Below are positions 29,932 through 32,215 of a stretch of 32,215 nt of DNA, piece by piece. The DNA lies in contig JAKTTT010000110.1 in NCBI GenBank assembly GCA_030581615.1, positions 1 to 32,215 of the forward strand, read 5' to 3'. The notes below the pieces were generated by a model that saw only the letters and a list, made by a program, of their open reading frames with translations, ran no database searches and was not told the origin of the DNA. This DNA comes from Alloascoidea africana (Eukaryota > Ascomycota > Alloascoideomycetes > Alloascoideales > Alloascoideaceae). A program made the position numbers and the translations under genes. The stretch's first letter is position 1; each line of letters starts with the position of its first letter.

Positions 29932-30315
29932 ATGAACATGAACCAGGTCCAAGACGCCATCACTTGTCAGAAAAGTTTTGGAGAGGGACAGAACCCATCA
30001 GGAAGAACCATACTGGTCGCATCAAGGGCATATCAACTGGTGAAGTACTGTCGACCCACGAACCAAAGAGGACTCCTTGTTTCTCTCACAGAAGACTTTT
30101 CATTGTTAACGAAATATTTTAGAATGAGGAGCAAAAAAACCACTAGCTATTCCGTGGGGTTCCAGTACAGTAAAATGGTCCTGGCACTATCCTGCACTGG
30201 TGAGTCTCCCACCAGGAGCAGAAAACTGCATCCGGTCCAATACTAACATTGAGACATATTCTTCTTTCTCCTAGTTCTCTATATAACTAATTCATTTTTT
30301 TTATTTTTTTTTTAA
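29932..30315 (+). CDS. Hypothetical small spliced ORF, doubtful
   Basis: The ATG at 29932 opens a frame running to a GTGAGT donor at 30200. After a 75-nt candidate intron (TACTAAC branch, TCCTAG acceptor at 30274) it would continue 14 codons to TAA at 30313-30315, about 103 residues in total. The product (starting MNMNQVQDAITCQKSFGEGQ, ending in a Phe-rich tail) resembles nothing I know. Other frames here are also partly open, so it may be a spliced non-coding RNA, a decayed gene or chance. Only the intron signal is persuasive. Confidence 0.2.
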
Positions 30316-31365
30316 CTTGCATGTCGTAGCTCTTAATCTATCTAGATTGATGGAACTTCCATCTTCTATCACGCCTGGCATCAACGTTTGGAAAATGCTT
30401 TTTTAGTGAACCGTCATTGAATCATCTGTTTTGTATTCATTCTATAACTCCAGGTTTAAAAAGCAGATTCATATTTCTAATTACTCCGGATTCTGTCCCA
30501 ACACAAAATGGCTAGATTTATAACTATCACAAAGATTGGTATGCCGAGAAATGTTTATCATATATATAGTTGTGGTTTTCAATTGAGGGCCCTTCAAAAC
30601 AATAAATGGACTTTATTACATGGTCAAGTCAAAAGGGCACCAAGGTAATGGCCTGTTGAACCTTTCTAAGCAGGAATATATGGGGGAACCCCCTGTTTGC
30701 TCACAGTCCTACCCGGAAACACACAGCCGATTGCCAGACATGCTCAGCAGACTTTAAACGTCACCACTACAAAGATAAGCTTCTGGGATAGACAGAACCC
30801 ACTAAGACGCGGGTTTTCCCAATCGCAAAAAGCGTAGATAAAGAAATCGATCAAGTACAATGGCCTTATGAACAGGAGATCTCACATCAGACCGCCGAAA
30901 AGATAATATATTTCTTTTTCAAGATATGGATATAAAAAAAAAGCTTCAAGACATTTTGCAGTCATCAATGTAGAAAACCAATCATGATTGGATATCCTGA
31001 ATGGGTGAGGCTTTCCACCCAGACCATACCGATAGAAGATTGGGAATAAAATGACAGCCATCGATCCGATTCAGATTTCATACCCTAATTTTCAAACCTG
31101 ATTACAATCCATGGACATAAATGACTAGCAATTAGCAGAAAATACTTTAAGTGTAGAGATATGAAAATGTCTTTCTTTTGCTACTTTCATTCAATTGAGA
31201 TACAGTTCTCTGTAAAAAATAAACAAAGTTTAAGGTTCTGCATATCATCCATCCTTCCATTTGTTAAATCGGCTTTACTTAACTTTTTCAATACCAGTTT
31301 CTTTTGAAAAAAAAACAAACTAAGAACTCTAACATTTGGAATAGAACGACGGGACGAGTAATGAC

Positions 31366-31372
31366 TATATAA
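31366..31372 (+). promoter_or_regulatory. Putative TATA box of the 3'-terminal gene
   Basis: TATATAA lies 266 bp before the ATG at 31632, in AT-rich DNA just before composition changes. An upstream ATG at 31397 opens a 116-codon frame that overlaps the main start in another frame and could act as a uORF. Confidence 0.35.
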
Positions 31373-31631
31373 TGACGAATTGATAGCGAGTAGCCTATGT
31401 GTAGTCGCCGAGAGCACCAACAATGGCAGGGACTGTGGCTTTCCGTTTTCCCATTTACTGCCTATTTGGGTATACATGCGGTGCTGCCTGAATGGGATTT
31501 CCATGGTGCACCTTCTCCAAATCTCGAGCTCTGGAGCCTAACCGAGAGCTTGAAAACGGCACCGGCTTTCTTCTGGATTCCCGTTGTCTCTCTACATCTA
31601 TCGACGCTGTTACAGCACTGCTATCGCCAAC

Positions 31632-32215
31632 ATGCTCCAAAACTCCCAGCGGCTGACCAGCTACTCCAAAACCCACAAGCTCGCAGACCTGTCCATTCTG
31701 CCCCACGCCGCACGGCCTCCAGCGTCTGCCGCTTCTGGTTTCCCTGAGCCGTGCTACGCTTCTCTTGACCTCCGTCTCGATGAGCGCCCTTTGCCGCTGC
31801 AGTTCGATCCGGGCGCCGACACCGCTGTTGAGAGCACACGCTGGTCTGAAGCTGGCGCTCCGGCCCTGGATCCCGAGCCGGACATGCGATATCAGGGCCA
31901 GTACCAGCGCGAATGCCCGTATCCGTATCTGTATCCGTATCCGTATCTTTTGCCGAACGAGAACGTTCCTGACGGCCAGAATCTGATCCAGCATGAACAG
32001 TCTCAGGCAGACTCGGCAGATGATGAGATGGAGGAGCAGGACAAGGAGGACGGTCAACAGCATACTGAGAACAATAATCAAAATCAAAATCAAAATCAAA
32101 ATCAAAATCAAAATCAAGTTCAAAACCACATGCAAAATGAAAACAAAAAATGCCGTGCTCGAACACCAACGCCCTTCACTGTGAAAACAAAGTCCCAAAA
32201 GATGGCAGAGACGCT
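31632..32215 (+). CDS. N-terminal part of an Asn/Gln-repeat protein, function unknown
   Basis: The frame is open from the ATG at 31632 to the window end (194 complete codons and 2 bases of the next), with an in-frame TGA at 31551 upstream. The N-terminus (MLQNSQRLTSYSKTHKLADL) is followed by a Pro/Ala-rich part and then an aromatic repeat (CPYPYLYPYPYLLP). An acidic Gln-containing stretch, seven NQ dipeptides, and a basic region with a TPTPFTVK motif follow. This composition, with a 2.9 kb upstream region, is typical of yeast transcription regulators or RNA-binding proteins with prion-like segments, but no DNA-binding domain is in view and I assign no function. Long frames exist on the opposite strand, but they encode Leu/Ile or Phe/Asp alternations from the same repeats and are judged to be shadows. 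Confidence 0.65.
   Translation, partial: MLQNSQRLTSYSKTHKLADLSILPHAARPPASAASGFPEPCYASLDLRLDERPLPLQFDPGADTAVESTRWSEAGAPALDPEPDMRYQGQYQRECPYPYLYPYPYLLPNENVPDGQNLIQHEQSQADSADDEMEEQDKEDGQQHTENNNQNQNQNQNQNQNQVQNHMQNENKKCRARTPTPFTVKTKSQKMAET
31919..31948. repeat. GTATCC hexanucleotide repeat
   Basis: Imperfect tandem GTATCC/GTATCT units encoding the Tyr-Pro/Tyr-Leu repeat of the terminal ORF. Confidence 0.75.
32076..32117. repeat. (AATCAA)7 hexanucleotide repeat
   Basis: Seven perfect AATCAA units encode seven Asn-Gln dipeptides in the terminal ORF. A perfect run like this is expected to be unstable in copy number. Confidence 0.92.

Larger units (their letters stand above)
28718..31631. other. 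Long intergenic region between divergent genes
   Basis: About 2.9 kb. The left part may hold the alternative EEP exon. From 29700 to 30300 composition is more balanced, with open frames of 50-100 codons in several frames (e.g. 29710-29886, 58 codons, +) and a well-formed candidate intron at 30200-30274. From 30300 to 31600 it is AT-rich with STRE-like CCCCT/AGGGG elements and a short GGGGGAACCCCC inverted repeat near 30680. Such a long upstream region is typical of heavily regulated yeast genes, fitting the downstream Asn/Gln-rich ORF. No tRNA was recognised. Confidence 0.5.

Noticed and set aside
29947-30122. A multi-exon coding gene built from the other open frames at 29.7-30.1 kb
   Set aside because: I tried donors GTAATC (29883) and GTGAAG (30040) with acceptors at 29946 and 30122. 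The joined frames hit a stop or needed non-consensus signals, so no coherent protein results.
31455-32198. 247-codon minus strand frame and an overlapping 182-codon frame
   Set aside because: They translate the AATCAA repeat as Leu-Ile or Phe-Asp alternations. The + strand frame has a more natural yeast composition (Asn-Gln) and runs off the window end.

Overview
The window looks like nuclear DNA of an ascomycete budding yeast (Saccharomycotina). Genes are compact and mostly 1-5.7 kb. The proteins match yeast families (Agc1, Lcp5, Ubr1, Rna15, Dst1/TFIIS, mitochondrial S5, Djp1/Caj1 J-protein, Gly1). Introns are short (60-95 nt) with GTATGT/GTAAGT/GTGAGT-like donors and CTAAC or TACTAAC branch sites. 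CTG codons fall where leucine is invariant (e.g. the AGLFCVSGT block of the threonine aldolase), so the code is standard rather than CUG-Ser or CUG-Ala. Unlike Saccharomyces, 7 of the 12 complete genes are spliced (12 supported introns), so this is an intron-richer, non-Saccharomyces lineage. I cannot name the species. I found no tRNA, rRNA, transposon, retroelement or CRISPR array.

Layout. 0-4 kb: C-terminus of an unknown Ser/Thr/Pro-rich protein (+), a 1.6 kb spacer, then an EF-hand aspartate/glutamate carrier (-). 4-10 kb: a 2 kb spacer, then a large C2H2 plus fungal-specific transcription factor (-) whose first zinc finger is split by a 60-nt stop-free intron, divergent from LCP5. 10-20 kb: LCP5 (+); a DCAF4-like WD-repeat gene (-) sharing a 195-bp divergent promoter with UBR1 (+, three exons, 1845 aa). 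20-25.6 kb: RNA15 (-) divergent from DST1/TFIIS (+), then MRPS5 (+), then a five-exon Djp1-type J-protein gene (+) with a 19-nt microexon and a GC-AG intron. 25.6-28.7 kb: three same-strand genes (-), an HMG-aldolase/RraA-like protein, threonine aldolase GLY1 and an EEP-fold phosphohydrolase. The last two are strikingly GC-rich. 28.7-31.6 kb: a long spacer with a well-formed candidate intron and small ORFs. 31.6 kb to the end: the N-terminus of an Asn/Gln-repeat protein (+).

Functional themes. Several genes serve RNA polymerase II transcription and mRNA 3' processing (DST1, RNA15, the zinc-finger factor). Others serve ribosome production (LCP5, MRPS5), ubiquitin ligation (UBR1, DCAF4-like), mitochondria or organelle import (AGC1, DJP1, MRPS5), and small-molecule aldol cleavage (GLY1, the RraA-like gene). 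Apart from shared divergent promoters I see no strong evidence of a dedicated cluster. The most unusual features are splicing architectures: the intron inside a zinc finger, the GC-AG intron with its microexon, and a possible signal-peptide exon for the EEP enzyme.
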